A stretch of 64,000 bases of DNA from Mesorhizobium shangrilense. GTDB lineage: Bacteria; Pseudomonadota; Alphaproteobacteria; Rhizobiales; Rhizobiaceae. The notes under the pieces were generated by a model that worked only from the letters and a program-made list of their open reading frames with translations, did not search any database and was not told the DNA's origin. The stretch is taken from the NCBI RefSeq assembly GCF_028826155.1, contig NZ_JAQGPN010000001.1:744001-808000 (forward strand), given 5' to 3'. The position numbers and the translations under genes are program-made. Below are positions 8,378 through 16,684 of the stretch, piece after piece. Numbering within the stretch: position 1 is the stretch's first letter; every line of letters begins with the position of its first letter.

Positions 8378-9171
8378 CAAACAGTCTGCGCATCATCACC
8401 GTGGCAAACCAGAAGGGCGGCGTCGGCAAGACGACGACGACGATCAACCTCGCGACAGCTTTGGCGGCAATCGGCGAGAGCGTGCTCATCGTCGACCTCG
8501 ACCCGCAGGGCAACGCCAGCACCGGGTTGGGGATCGATCGGCGCGATCGGCTCATCTCTTCCTACGATGTCCTCACCGGCGAAGCGACGATCGAAGCGGC
8601 GGCTGTCGCCACGGCTGTTCCCGGCCTGTCCATCATACCGTCGACGCTCGACCTGCTCGGCGTCGAGATGGAGATTTCCAATGCGCCTGACCGGGTCCTG
8701 CGGCTCCGCAACGCCTTGCAGGCGTTTGCCGAACAGGCGAGCGGCTTCGGCTACGTGCTGATAGACTGCCCGCCGTCGCTCAACCTTCTGACGCTGAACT
8801 CGATGGCGGCAGCCGATTCCGTACTCGTTCCCCTGCAATGCGAGTTCTTCGCCCTGGAGGGCCTCAGCCAGTTGCTTGAGACCGTCGACCAGGTGCGGCG
8901 CACGATCAATCCGACGCTGAACATACAAGGCATCGTCCTGACCATGTTCGACGGTCGAAATAATCTTGCAAATCAAGTGGTTGAGGATGTCCGCGCCAAT
9001 ATGGGCGACAAGGTCTACAAGACGGTCATCCCGCGCAACGTCCGCGTTTCCGAAGCGCCCTCGCATGGCAAACCGGCGATCCTCTACGATTTGAAATGTT
9101 CTGGAAGCCAGGCCTACCTGCAGCTCGCGTCCGAAGTGATCCGCCGCGAGCGGCAGTTGCGAGCAGCGTGA
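8374..9171 (+). CDS. parA: Chromosome partitioning ATPase ParA (Soj)
   Basis: ParA is a deviant Walker ATPase that forms a dynamic DNA-bound gradient and pulls ParB-parS complexes apart so that origins segregate. The 265-residue protein is of the short chromosomal type, without an N-terminal DNA-binding domain. It has the Walker A KGGVGKTTTTINLA at about residues 12-25, an aspartate-rich VDLDPQGNAST motif, and the switch region LIDCPPSLNLLTLN. The ATG overlaps the rsmG stop (ATGA), and parB begins 15 bases after its stop. Operon context and nearby parS sites make chromosomal partition the clear role. Confidence 0.97.
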   Translation: MTNSLRIITVANQKGGVGKTTTTINLATALAAIGESVLIVDLDPQGNASTGLGIDRRDRLISSYDVLTGEATIEAAAVATAVPGLSIIPSTLDLLGVEMEISNAPDRVLRLRNALQAFAEQASGFGYVLIDCPPSLNLLTLNSMAAADSVLVPLQCEFFALEGLSQLLETVDQVRRTINPTLNIQGIVLTMFDGRNNLANQVVEDVRANMGDKVYKTVIPRNVRVSEAPSHGKPAILYDLKCSGSQAYLQLASEVIRRERQLRAA

Positions 9172-9186
9172 CGATTGGATAGCGCG

Positions 9187-10062
9187 ATGAATGACGATCC
9201 TTCACGGAAAAGATTGGGGCGCGGTCTCGCGGCGTTGATCGGAGAGATCGACCGCCCTGCCGAGCCCAGCCAGACCACTCAACGGGCCGACGGCAGAGTC
9301 CCGATCGAGTTCGTCGCGCCCAACCCGAAGAACCCGCGGCGGAATTTCGCCGAGCAAGATCTCGCCGACCTGGCGCAGTCGATCCGGGAGCACGGCGTCG
9401 TGCAGCCCATCCTGGTGCGGTCGGCGCCTGTTCCCGGCCGCTACGAGATCATTGCCGGCGAACGCCGGTGGCGGGCCGCGCAGCGGGCCGGCCTGATCGA
9501 GATTCCGGTGCTCGTGCGCGAGGTGAACGACCGCACGGCGCTCGAACTTGCCATCATCGAAAACGTCCAGCGCGCCGACCTCAATCCGGTCGAGGAGGCG
9601 CTGGGCTATCAGCAGCTGATCGACGAACACAGCTACACCCAGGCCGATCTCGGCCAGGTGATCGGCAAGAGCCGCAGCCACGTCGCCAACACGCTGCGCC
9701 TCCTCAAACTTCCCGAATCGATCCGCGACATGCTTGTGGACGGGCATCTTTCGGCGGGCCATGCGCGTACCCTGGTCACGGCCGAGGATCCGGTCGGGCT
9801 CGCCAAGCGCATCATCGACGACGGCCTTTCCGTGCGACAGGCCGAGGCTCTCGCACAGGAGCCCAATGCTGCGTCCAAGCGCAATGCGCCACGGGGCGCA
9901 CGGCCGGAGAAGGACGCCGACACGGTTGCGCTCGAAAAGCTGCTCAACGACGTTACCGGCCTCGCCGTCAGCATCGACCATAAGAGCGATGGCGGCGAAG
10001 TGCGCATTCGCTACCGGACGCTCGAGCAGTTGGACGAGCTCTGTCGGCGTCTGAAGGGCTGA
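9187..10062 (+). CDS. parB: Chromosome partitioning protein ParB (Spo0J)
   Basis: ParB is a CTPase clamp that loads at parS and spreads along DNA to form the partition complex. The 291-residue protein has an N-terminal ParA-interacting segment (RKRLGRGLAALIGE), the CTP-binding ParB/Srx domain with IREHGVVQPILVR and GERRWRAAQRAGL, the helix-turn-helix region (DLGQVIGKSRSHVANTLRLL), and a C-terminal dimerisation domain. ATG at 9187 is preferred to a TTG at 9175. It closes the gene series from mnmE and converges on holA 15 bases away. Confidence 0.97.
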   Translation: MNDDPSRKRLGRGLAALIGEIDRPAEPSQTTQRADGRVPIEFVAPNPKNPRRNFAEQDLADLAQSIREHGVVQPILVRSAPVPGRYEIIAGERRWRAAQRAGLIEIPVLVREVNDRTALELAIIENVQRADLNPVEEALGYQQLIDEHSYTQADLGQVIGKSRSHVANTLRLLKLPESIRDMLVDGHLSAGHARTLVTAEDPVGLAKRIIDDGLSVRQAEALAQEPNAASKRNAPRGARPEKDADTVALEKLLNDVTGLAVSIDHKSDGGEVRIRYRTLEQLDELCRRLKG

Positions 10063-10077
10063 TTGTTCGTCGGCTAT

Positions 10078-11121
10078 CTAGCGGCCGCGAGCGGCGGCCG
10101 ACGACTCTGCGGTAATTCCCAAAACTGCCTGCCGAATGGCCGGAGCTGCAAGCTCCGGTCGCTTGCGTGTCGCCAGAACGAGGGCCTGGAGACGCGTGAG
10201 CGTGCGCTCGGAGCGGCTGGTTGGCCACGAACCAAGCGCCCTTTCGATCAATTGACGCCGGCTAAAGAAAATCGGCGGCCGGGCCGAAGCGACCACGCTT
10301 CCCGGAGAAACGCCGGCGTCGACTGCGCCGCGCATGAGATGCAACGCCTGGACCTGGCGCATCAGGGCCGAAAGAACCTGGAATGTCGCGCCTTGCGCGG
10401 AAAGGGCTCGCGACAGCGCGGCATCGGCGCGCGGCATGTCGCCTGCCAACGCGGCGTCGATGACTTCGTCGACGGAACTTGCCGACACGTCGCTCACGGT
10501 GCACTCGACGTCCGAGCGCTCAATCTGCGTTCTCCCCGCCATATAGAGAACCAGCTTATGAAGCTCGCTGCGTGTGGCGCGGCGGTCGCCTCCAAGGCTG
10601 TCGCGCAGCACGCGGCGGGCATCGAGGCCGATGGAAAGACCGGCATTGCCGAGTTCCTCGTCGATCAGGCGATCAAGGTCGCGGCCCTCGTCGGCGTAGC
10701 ATGGCAAGGCCATGCTCGAGGCGCCGCCTTCCACGACGCTGCGCAGCGCAGCCCCCTTCTTCAGGTCGCCTGCCTCGATGAGCACGACGGCGTCGGCAGC
10801 CGGCCGGGCGATGAGCGCCTTGACGTCGTCCGCCAGCCGCCGATCCGCCCCTGCGCCACGTATCCAGATCAGCCGCTGCGCAGCGAACATGGCGACGGCA
10901 TGCGCCTCATCGAGCAGCCGCCCCGGATCCTTCTCCAGCGTGCTGGCATCGAGCTTCACCACCACGAACGGGTCGTCGAGCGGCAATCCGGTGCTCTTGG
11001 CAAAGCGTTCTGCGCGTTCCGAGACCAATCCCCGATCAGGCCCGTAGCACAGCACGATCGATGCTTCCGGCCGGGAGCGGGCCAGCCAGGCGTCGACTTC
11101 ATGAGATTTCTTCTGGGCCAT
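10078..11121 (-). CDS. holA: DNA polymerase III delta subunit HolA
   Basis: The delta subunit of the clamp loader opens the beta clamp during chromosomal replication. The 347-residue product has the usual length and layout: a degenerate AAA+ N-terminus (VLCYGPDRGLVSERAERF), then the region IWIRGAGADRRLADDVKAL, and C-terminal helical domains ending with a helix-rich segment. It converges with parB, with 15 bases between stops and no visible terminator. In related genomes lptE precedes holA; here the upstream 246 bases hold no recognisable lptE, and a DUF2793 gene lies there on the other strand. Confidence 0.88.
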   Translation of the reverse strand: MAQKKSHEVDAWLARSRPEASIVLCYGPDRGLVSERAERFAKSTGLPLDDPFVVVKLDASTLEKDPGRLLDEAHAVAMFAAQRLIWIRGAGADRRLADDVKALIARPAADAVVLIEAGDLKKGAALRSVVEGGASSMALPCYADEGRDLDRLIDEELGNAGLSIGLDARRVLRDSLGGDRRATRSELHKLVLYMAGRTQIERSDVECTVSDVSASSVDEVIDAALAGDMPRADAALSRALSAQGATFQVLSALMRQVQALHLMRGAVDAGVSPGSVVASARPPIFFSRRQLIERALGSWPTSRSERTLTRLQALVLATRKRPELAAPAIRQAVLGITAESSAAARGR

Positions 11122-11341
11122 GGGAATCCGGTTCGAGTGATCGTCTCAAGGTCTCCGGGTACGGGAGTTGCCATGATCGGAGCACTGGCAGGGGCGACTA
11201 TCGCGATGTGAGCACTTATGCCGCCGCCGCTGACAAACCACAACTGCGGGAAGGAACGACGGGCTTCGCGAGCCACGATCCGGCGCTGGGGTATCTGATC
11301 GTAGGAATAAATTCTTGACCACACCGGCCGGCAAGCGTATA

Positions 11342-11357
11342 GAGGAATTTTTTCCTC
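11342..11357. promoter_or_regulatory. Perfect hairpin-forming repeat before the DUF2793 gene
   Basis: GAGGAA-TTTT-TTCCTC is a perfect 6-base inverted repeat that ends just before the GGAG ribosome site of the gene at 11368. It could sequester translation or be an operator. It would lie in the 5' leader of the DUF2793 mRNA. Confidence 0.35.
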
Positions 11358-11367
11358 GGAGCGATTC

Positions 11368-12540
11368 ATGTCTGACACGACTGCCCGCCTCGCCCTTCCC
11401 CTCCTCGCCCCATCCCAGGCCCAGAAGCATGTGACCCACAACGAGGCGCTGATTGCGCTCGACGCCCTGGTGCAGCTTGCCGTAGCGGAGCGGCGGGCGT
11501 CACCGCCGCCTGTTGCGGCGGAGGGCGCCCGCTACATCGTCGCTGCGGGCGGCACAGGCGCATTCGCCGCGCACGAGGGCGAAATCGCCGTCAGGCAGGA
11601 TGCGGCCTGGATGTTCTTCGCGCCCGACGAAGGCTGGATCGCCTGGATTGCGGTCGAGTCCGCGGTCCTCGTGTTCAGCGGCGGCGTGTGGAGCGATCTA
11701 AAACCGCGCGTGGCCGACGAACTCGGGATTTCGACGACTGCGGACGCCGTCAACCGCCTTGCGGTTGCCAGCGAGGGGGTGCTTTTCACGCACGCCGGCG
11801 ACGATTGCCAGGTGAAGTTGAACAAGGCGGCGGCCGGCGACACCGCGAGCCTGATGTTCCAGACGGCATATTCGGGGCGGGCCGAGATGGGGCTTGCCGG
11901 CGACGACAAGTTTCACATCAAGATCAGCGCCGATGGCGCCAGCTGGCAGGACGTGTGGGTCGCCGATCCGACCAACGGAAACATCGGAATAGGCACGAGC
12001 GTGCCGGTTTCCCGCCTGCATCTCCAGGGGCCGGGTCTGCTTCAGGCGCAAATCAGGTGTCGTACCGAGGTCACCGGGACGAACTTCGGCGGAGGCATCA
12101 TCCTCCATCACAACAATGACGCCGGCGCATTGCCGGCCGCCAATGACCGTCTCGGGTACATGCTGTTCGGCGCTGCGGACGGAAGCGCGAGCCGTCAAGG
12201 CGGCGGCATCGTGGCCTATGCCGACGACACCTACTCCTCGACCTCGGCGCCCACTCGATTCGCCTTCGAAACGGCGCCCTCGGGCACTACGGCGCGCACG
12301 GTGCGGCTCATGATCGCCAGCAACGGAAATGTCGGCATCGGGGCCGGCACGCCCGCCACAAAGCTCGACGTGGATGGGCCGGTGAAGGTGAAATCCTACA
12401 CGCTTGGCGGCGGCCTGCCAGCAGCGACCGGCATTGCTGGCGCGATCATATTCGTGGGCGACGAGGCAGGCGGGGCGGTGCTTGCATTCTCGGACGGCGC
12501 TGACTGGCGGCGCGTCACCGACCGAGCTGTCGTCGCCTAG
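11368..12540 (+). CDS. DUF2793 protein resembling a phage or GTA tail fibre
   Basis: The first 110 or so residues match the DUF2793 pattern: RLALPLLAPSQAQKHVTHNEAL near the start (shown in parts as RLALPLLAPSQAQKH and VTHNEAL), then a tryptophan-rich WMFFAPDEGWIAWI region. DUF2793 is typical of phage tail and gene-transfer-agent-associated genes. The rest looks like a fibrous, repeat-built region, with GNIGIG near residue 204 followed by SRLHLQG, and GNVGIG near residue 320 followed by TKLDVDG. Such VGIG-type repeats occur in trimeric tail fibres and S74-type fibre proteins. I see no C-terminal intramolecular chaperone. It stands alone with no other phage genes nearby. Function is unknown. 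Confidence 0.75.
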   Translation: MSDTTARLALPLLAPSQAQKHVTHNEALIALDALVQLAVAERRASPPPVAAEGARYIVAAGGTGAFAAHEGEIAVRQDAAWMFFAPDEGWIAWIAVESAVLVFSGGVWSDLKPRVADELGISTTADAVNRLAVASEGVLFTHAGDDCQVKLNKAAAGDTASLMFQTAYSGRAEMGLAGDDKFHIKISADGASWQDVWVADPTNGNIGIGTSVPVSRLHLQGPGLLQAQIRCRTEVTGTNFGGGIILHHNNDAGALPAANDRLGYMLFGAADGSASRQGGGIVAYADDTYSSTSAPTRFAFETAPSGTTARTVRLMIASNGNVGIGAGTPATKLDVDGPVKVKSYTLGGGLPAATGIAGAIIFVGDEAGGAVLAFSDGADWRRVTDRAVVA

Positions 12541-12551
12541 CAAGGGAAGCA

Positions 12552-12579
12552 GCGGCGGCAGACTTCGTGATGCCGCCGC
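12552..12579. terminator. Hairpin between convergent genes
   Basis: GCGGCGGCA pairs perfectly with TGCCGCCGC around a 10-base loop, between the DUF2793 gene and the convergent ArsR gene. It has no U run on either strand. It may serve as a bidirectional end signal. Confidence 0.4.
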
Positions 12580-12643
12580 AACTTTCCCGGAAGGCCCTGC
12601 CCTCCCCTCCCCAATGGGCATCCCGAGCCGCTGCCGTCCGGCT

Positions 12644-12982
12644 TCAGGAGCGCCCGCGCTCCCCTTCCATGTCGCCCTTCAGCTTGTCCAGGATGCTGAT
12701 CGCGTGGCTTGCGTACTGGCTTATCCAGCGGTCGTGGATCTCCTTGATGGGCATGGAGTTCAGATGGTTCCAGCGCTCGCGGCCCGCGCGCTTCACGATG
12801 ATCAGATCGGCCGCCTCCAGCACCTTGAGATGCTGCATCACCGTGCACCGGTCGAGATCCGGAAACTGGCCGCATAGTGCGCCGGTCGTCTCCGGCGCCT
12901 CTTTGAGCCGATCGAGCAGGAGACGGCGCGTCGGGTGCGCCAGCGCCTTGAAAACATTGTCGTTCTTCGCATCGCTTGACAT
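12644..12982 (-). CDS. ArsR-family winged-helix repressor
   Basis: This 112-residue protein has the ArsR/SmtB winged helix: KALAHPTRRLLLDRLKEAP at the start and CTVMQHLKVLEAADLIIVKR as the recognition and wing region. It lacks an obvious metal-binding ELCVC motif; it is of the type that regulates SRPBCC/AHSA1 genes. It is divergent from such a gene (13030-13518), with a perfect operator-like palindrome between them. ATG at 12982 is chosen because an ATG at 13000 would place the palindrome inside the coding sequence, but neither start has a good ribosome site. Autoregulation and control of the neighbour are inferred. Confidence 0.88.
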   Translation of the reverse strand: MSSDAKNDNVFKALAHPTRRLLLDRLKEAPETTGALCGQFPDLDRCTVMQHLKVLEAADLIIVKRAGRERWNHLNSMPIKEIHDRWISQYASHAISILDKLKGDMEGERGRS

Positions 12983-13000
12983 GTTATAGAAATATAACAT
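12981..13000. promoter_or_regulatory. Perfect palindromic operator for the ArsR regulator
   Basis: ATGTTATA-GAAA-TATAACAT is a perfect 8-base inverted repeat of 20 bases in the 47-base divergent gap. It abuts the ArsR start and lies about 30 bases before the SRPBCC start, well placed to control both genes. The AT content stands out from the GC-rich surroundings. Confidence 0.75.
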
Positions 13001-13029
13001 ACCGTTAGGAGATGCAAGGGAAGGAAGGA

Positions 13030-13518
13030 ACGATGTCCCCTGAATTCAGAGTTACCACACGCATCTCGAGGCCGCTGGCCGACGTGTTCGACGCCGTGGT
13101 CAATCCGAAGAAGCTCAGCGCCTATTTCGTCACCACCGGCGGCGGCGCCAATGCGCCCTTGAGGGAAGGCACGACGGTCGTCTGGTGGGGCGACGTTTCA
13201 GTGGAAGTGGACCGGGTCGTCCCGAACGACCGGATCGAGCTTCGCTGGGATGCGAGCACGCCGCCCGGGGAGTCCGGCTACAAGACGAAGGTCGAAATGA
13301 GCTTCGCGGCTCTCGATGACGGCGGGACCATGGTCACCATCGCCGAGAGCGGGTGGCGGGAGAACGAGAACGGCGTGAGGAAGTCCTACCTGAACTGCGA
13401 AGGCTGGACCCAGATGCTGTGCTGCCTGAAGGCCTATGTCGAACACGGCATCAACCTTCGCGAGGGCTATTACCGTAGCGAAATGCACGGTGAGCCTGCC
13501 CGCGAACACAATCTCTAA
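13030..13518 (+). CDS. SRPBCC / AHSA1-type domain protein
   Basis: The 162-residue product has the START-like SRPBCC fold sequence pattern of the AHSA1 (Aha1-like) group: ISRPLADVFDAVVNPKKLS at the N-terminus, the VDRVVPNDRIELRW strand, and MSFAALDDGGTMVTIAESGW toward the end. Members bind hydrophobic ligands but most have no known role. ATG at 13030 has a GGAAGGAAGG ribosome site, which is better than the ATG at 13012. Pairing with a divergent ArsR regulator and a downstream glyoxalase-fold gene 17 bases away is common in rhizobia and suggests a stress or detoxification unit. Confidence 0.85.
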   Translation, partial: TMSPEFRVTTRISRPLADVFDAVVNPKKLSAYFVTTGGGANAPLREGTTVVWWGDVSVEVDRVVPNDRIELRWDASTPPGESGYKTKVEMSFAALDDGGTMVTIAESGWRENENGVRKSYLNCEGWTQMLCCLKAYVEHGINLREGYYRSEMHGEPAREHNL

Positions 13519-13535
13519 CCCACAGGGAGCATTAC

Positions 13536-13898
13536 ATGTCGAGCAAGTTCACCGGCGGCCTGAACATCGCAATGAAGGTGCCGCCGCACCAGATGGCGGA
13601 GACGGTGCGCTTCTACCGGGACGTCGTCGGCCTGGAGCCCTATGTGGGCAAGGGGCAGGAGATCGGCTTCAAGCTCGGGCCCAACCGCCTGTGGATCGAC
13701 GAAGCGCCAATGCAGAGCCAGGCGGAAGTCTGGCTGGAACTGTTCACCGACGATCATGAAGGCGCGCTGGCGGATCTCGAGAGCGCCGGGGTGGTCCGGT
13801 GCGACGCGATCGAGACGCTTCCCGAAGGCTTCAAGGGCGGCTGGATCAGCAACCCGGCAGGCATCGTTCACATGGTGCGCACGCCGGACGCGTGGTGA
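13536..13898 (+). CDS. Glyoxalase/VOC-fold protein
   Basis: This 120-residue protein has the vicinal oxygen chelate pattern: TVRFYRDVVGLEPY near residues 23-36 and WLELFTDDHEGALADLES in the second module, ending in a GGWISNPAGIVHMVRTP strand. VOC proteins include lyases, dioxygenases and binding proteins. The substrate cannot be read from the sequence. It follows the SRPBCC gene by 17 bases with a GGGAG ribosome site and is probably in the same ArsR-controlled transcript. Confidence 0.85.
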   Translation: MSSKFTGGLNIAMKVPPHQMAETVRFYRDVVGLEPYVGKGQEIGFKLGPNRLWIDEAPMQSQAEVWLELFTDDHEGALADLESAGVVRCDAIETLPEGFKGGWISNPAGIVHMVRTPDAW

Positions 13899-13928
13899 TT
13901 GCGTGAGGCGCCTGTCGCGACGGCGCGC

Positions 13929-14114
13929 ATGGAGATCCGGAACCACGGTTTCCGCGGAGAAGACGAGGCGCAGATTCGCCAGGCGATCGACTCCGCGGAA
14001 GGATTTGCACTGATGCTTGCCGGAGCCAAAGCCTGGCCGGAGCACGGCCTGCGCCTCGGTCTCGTCGCCGACCGCCATCCGGACATGCTGGTGCGGGGAT
14101 GGCTGCAGGCCTGA
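13929..14114 (+). CDS. Small hypothetical protein of 61 residues
   Basis: The frame runs from an ATG at 13929 and is open back to a TTG at 13899, directly after the VOC stop. The product MEIRNHGFRGEDEAQIRQAI... is charged, with no membrane segment, and I recognise no family. Third-position GC looks like that of neighbouring genes, and it is co-directional with the VOC gene. Expression is uncertain. Confidence 0.4.
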   Translation: MEIRNHGFRGEDEAQIRQAIDSAEGFALMLAGAKAWPEHGLRLGLVADRHPDMLVRGWLQA

Positions 14115-14123
14115 GATAGCGTC

Positions 14124-14140
14124 CGGCCGCTCTGCGGCCG
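14124..14140. terminator. Hairpin between convergent small ORF and terC
   Basis: CGGCCGC-TCT-GCGGCCG is a perfect 7-base stem with a 3-base loop in the 43-base gap before the terC stop. No U run follows on either strand. Confidence 0.4.
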
Positions 14141-14157
14141 TGCCATGCTCGTATCGC

Positions 14158-14940
14158 TCAGGCGTTGGTGTCTGGCTCCACAACCGCACCCGCTCCTTCC
14201 CTGCGGCGTCGGGCCAGCATGTTGAGGCCCTCGACCAAGGCCGAGAAGCCCATCGCGGCGTAGATGTAGCCCTTGGGCACGTGGAAGCCCATGCCGTCGG
14301 CGATCAGCGTCATGCCGATCATCAGCAGGAAGGCCAGCGCCAGCATCACGATGGTCGGGTTCTTGGCGATGAAATTGGCCAGCGGCGTCGCGGCCACCAA
14401 CATCACGGTTACTGCAGCGATGACGGCGATGTACATGATCGCGATCTCGTCGGTCATGCCCACGGCGGTGATGATGGAGTCGATCGAGAACACCAGGTCG
14501 AGCAGCAGGATCTGGAAGATCGCGCCGCCCAGCGAAAGCTGGAGCGTCTTGCCCAGCATGGTGTCCTTGTGATCGCTCGGGTCGACCGTGTGGTGAATTT
14601 CCTTCGTAGCCTTCCAGACCAGGAAAAGGCCGCCCACGATGAGGATCAGATCCCGCCAGGAAAAGCCATGGCCGAATACGCTGAACAGCGGCTGCGTCAG
14701 CTGTACGATGAAGGAGATGGTCGCCAGCAGCAGCAGACGCATGATGAGCGCCGCGCCGATGCCCAGCCGTCGCGCCCGCACCTGATGCTCAGCGGGCAGC
14801 TTGTTGGTGAGGATGGAGATGAAGATCAGGTTGTCGATGCCGAGGACGATTTCCAGAACGACAAGCGTCAGAAGGGCTACCCAGGCCGTTGGATCGTTCA
14901 CGAACGCGAAATAGGGCGCCAGGAAGTCGATGATCGGCAT
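14158..14940 (-). CDS. TerC-family integral membrane protein
   Basis: The 260-residue product is a polytopic membrane protein with about seven segments and the TerC signature [20 protein letters not shown] (residues about 29-48), with its acidic membrane residues, and a matching [18 protein letters not shown] segment in the second half. TerC proteins have been linked to tellurite resistance and to metal (manganese) loading of secreted proteins. Here there are no ter genes nearby, so a role in metal homeostasis is the safer guess. It is a single gene with a 259-base gap to the next gene in which I see nothing. Confidence 0.88.
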   Translation of the reverse strand: MPIIDFLAPYFAFVNDPTAWVALLTLVVLEIVLGIDNLIFISILTNKLPAEHQVRARRLGIGAALIMRLLLLATISFIVQLTQPLFSVFGHGFSWRDLILIVGGLFLVWKATKEIHHTVDPSDHKDTMLGKTLQLSLGGAIFQILLLDLVFSIDSIITAVGMTDEIAIMYIAVIAAVTVMLVAATPLANFIAKNPTIVMLALAFLLMIGMTLIADGMGFHVPKGYIYAAMGFSALVEGLNMLARRRREGAGAVVEPDTNA

Positions 14941-15199
14941 GGGCGAGAGCTCTTGGAAATGAGGGTTGGTTGGGCAGAGTTAGGTAGCGACAGCCAATCC
15001 GTCAATGTATGCAATTGTATTCATGAGAGCTGGCGGCGACGGATCGCGAGGAATTTCCCGCCAGGCCTTGGGCGGCTTACATCATGCAGCTTGCCACGAA
15101 CGCGCTTCCGCCGGGCTGAAGAAGGCCTATGCGGCCGCCGCTGACGTGGCCGGGCCGCGGGGTCTGCCAAACTTCCGACAGCGGGCTTTCGCCCGGATC

Positions 15200-16024
15200 C
15201 TATCGCCAGAACGCCGGGGTGGTTTCCTCGAGCCGGGGGCCGAGGCGCAAGGGCGCGACCCGTTCGGCAAGGCCTGTCCGATCCGAGATGTCGACGCCGA
15301 CGCCGCAGATGGTGGCCGGGCCTGCCGCAGCCTCGAAGCGGCCTTTGGGCACTTTCGACAGAAAGCGGTTGAGCGGCTCGTCCTTGTCCATGCCGAGCGA
15401 GGAATCATAGTCTCCGCACATTCCGGCGTCGGTCAGGTAGGCCGTGCCGCCGTTGAGGATCTGGTGATCGGCGGTCGGCTGGTGGGTGTGGGTCCCCACG
15501 ACGAGGCTCGCGCGCCCGTCGACGAAATGGGCAAAGCACATCTTTTCCGACGTCGCCTCGGCATGGAAGTCGATGATCGCCGCGTCGGCCTGCTCGCCGA
15601 GGGGGCACGCAGCGAGGATGGTTTCGGCCGCGTGGAACGGATCGTCGAGATCAGGGTGCATGAAGATGCGGCCCATGATGTTGGCGACCAGGACGCGGGC
15701 CCCGTTCTTCGCCATGAAAACGCCGGAGCCGGCGCCTGGCGTACCCTTCGGAAAGTTTGCAGGTCGCAGGAAGCGGCTTTCGCGCGGCGCGAACTCCAGC
15801 GCTTCGCGCTGGTCCCAGACGTGGTTTCCCGTCGTCACCACGTCGGCGCCGGCTGCCAGCGTCTCGCGAAAGATGTCCTCCGTGATGCCGAAGCCGCCGG
15901 CGGCGTTCTCGCCATTGACAACAACGAAGTCGAGCCGGAAATCCGAAATCAGGCCGGGCAGGCGATTCCAGACCGCCGTGCGGCCCGTGCGGCCCACCAT
16001 GTCTCCGAGAAAAAGCAGACGCAT
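15200..16024 (-). CDS. YmdB-like metallophosphoesterase (TIGR00282)
   Basis: The 274-residue product is a calcineurin-like phosphoesterase of the YmdB/TIGR00282 type. In Bacillus and Deinococcus such enzymes hydrolyse cyclic nucleotides or phosphate esters. Metal-site motifs are FLGDMVGRTGR at the N-terminus, VVNGENAAGG, TTGNHVWDQ, and VVGTHTHQPTADHQIL toward the C-terminus. ATG at 16024 fits the family start (MRLLFLGDM); the frame continues upstream without support. It follows the cyclo-ligase gene on the same strand by 64 bases, a pairing I have seen in rhizobial genomes. Confidence 0.9.
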   Translation of the reverse strand: MRLLFLGDMVGRTGRTAVWNRLPGLISDFRLDFVVVNGENAAGGFGITEDIFRETLAAGADVVTTGNHVWDQREALEFAPRESRFLRPANFPKGTPGAGSGVFMAKNGARVLVANIMGRIFMHPDLDDPFHAAETILAACPLGEQADAAIIDFHAEATSEKMCFAHFVDGRASLVVGTHTHQPTADHQILNGGTAYLTDAGMCGDYDSSLGMDKDEPLNRFLSKVPKGRFEAAAGPATICGVGVDISDRTGLAERVAPLRLGPRLEETTPAFWR

Positions 16025-16088
16025 CGATCGATCCCAGTTCTCAGAGGGGTCTAGAAGCCTGCGGCGTCCCTTGCAACCAAAAGCAGCA

Positions 16089-16667
16089 CTAGAGGAATTG
16101 CCGCATTCCACTTTGGGTCAGCAGTTCCGGGATAATCACGTCATGCCATTCGTTGGGCACGACCGGCACTTCCTGGCAGTCGAAGGCTATCCCGATCAGC
16201 CGCGGCGTCATCCCCTTCGCCTGCAATCTGGCAATTGCCCGATCGTAATAGCCCGCGCCGTAGCCGATGCGGTGGCCGCGCGAATCGAAGGCTGCGAGCG
16301 GCACCAGCATGACCGATGGATCGAGGACATCGGCCTCCTCGCCCGGTCCTGCGGTGCCGAAGCCCATGTCGACCAGCGGAGCGCCGCGCACCAGTTCACG
16401 GAAAACCATGGTTTGCCTGTCGAGGATGGCGGGCAGGCAAAGCCGCGCACCCTTCTCGCGAAGCGCGAACATCAGCGGACGTACGTCGACCTCGGAACGC
16501 ATGGGCCAGAAACCGGAGACGATCGTTCCGGGATCGAAATCGATCGCCGCCTTGCCCGTTTCAGCCATCTCAAGCGAGGCCTCGACGCGCCAGAAGGGGT
16601 CGAGCGCATCGCGACGCGCCAGCGCCGCCTTGCGCAGTTCCGTCTTGAGCATTCTTTCGGCCGACAT
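16089..16667 (-). CDS. 5-formyltetrahydrofolate cyclo-ligase
   Basis: This enzyme uses ATP to turn 5-formyl-THF into 5,10-methenyl-THF, recycling a folate storage form. The 192-residue product has the family motifs: RREALD-like ARRDALDPFW near the start, and VPLAAFDSRGHRIGYGAGYYDR (the ATP/folate loop, shown here as VPLAAFDSRGHR and IGYGAGYYDR) in the second half. In many alphaproteobacteria a 6S RNA gene precedes it. Here only 17 bases separate it from the upstream gamma-glutamyltransferase stop, so there is no room for one. Confidence 0.93.
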   Translation of the reverse strand: MSAERMLKTELRKAALARRDALDPFWRVEASLEMAETGKAAIDFDPGTIVSGFWPMRSEVDVRPLMFALREKGARLCLPAILDRQTMVFRELVRGAPLVDMGFGTAGPGEEADVLDPSVMLVPLAAFDSRGHRIGYGAGYYDRAIARLQAKGMTPRLIGIAFDCQEVPVVPNEWHDVIIPELLTQSGMRQFL

Positions 16668-16684
16668 CCGATGCTACGCCCTGC

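Noticed and set aside
11368..12540. Prophage remnant
   Set aside because: Only one phage-like gene is present, with no integrase, capsid, portal or attachment repeats, so a prophage cannot be supported.
16668..16684. Possible 6S RNA gene upstream of the cyclo-ligase
   Set aside because: Only 17 bases separate the two coding genes, far too few for 6S RNA.
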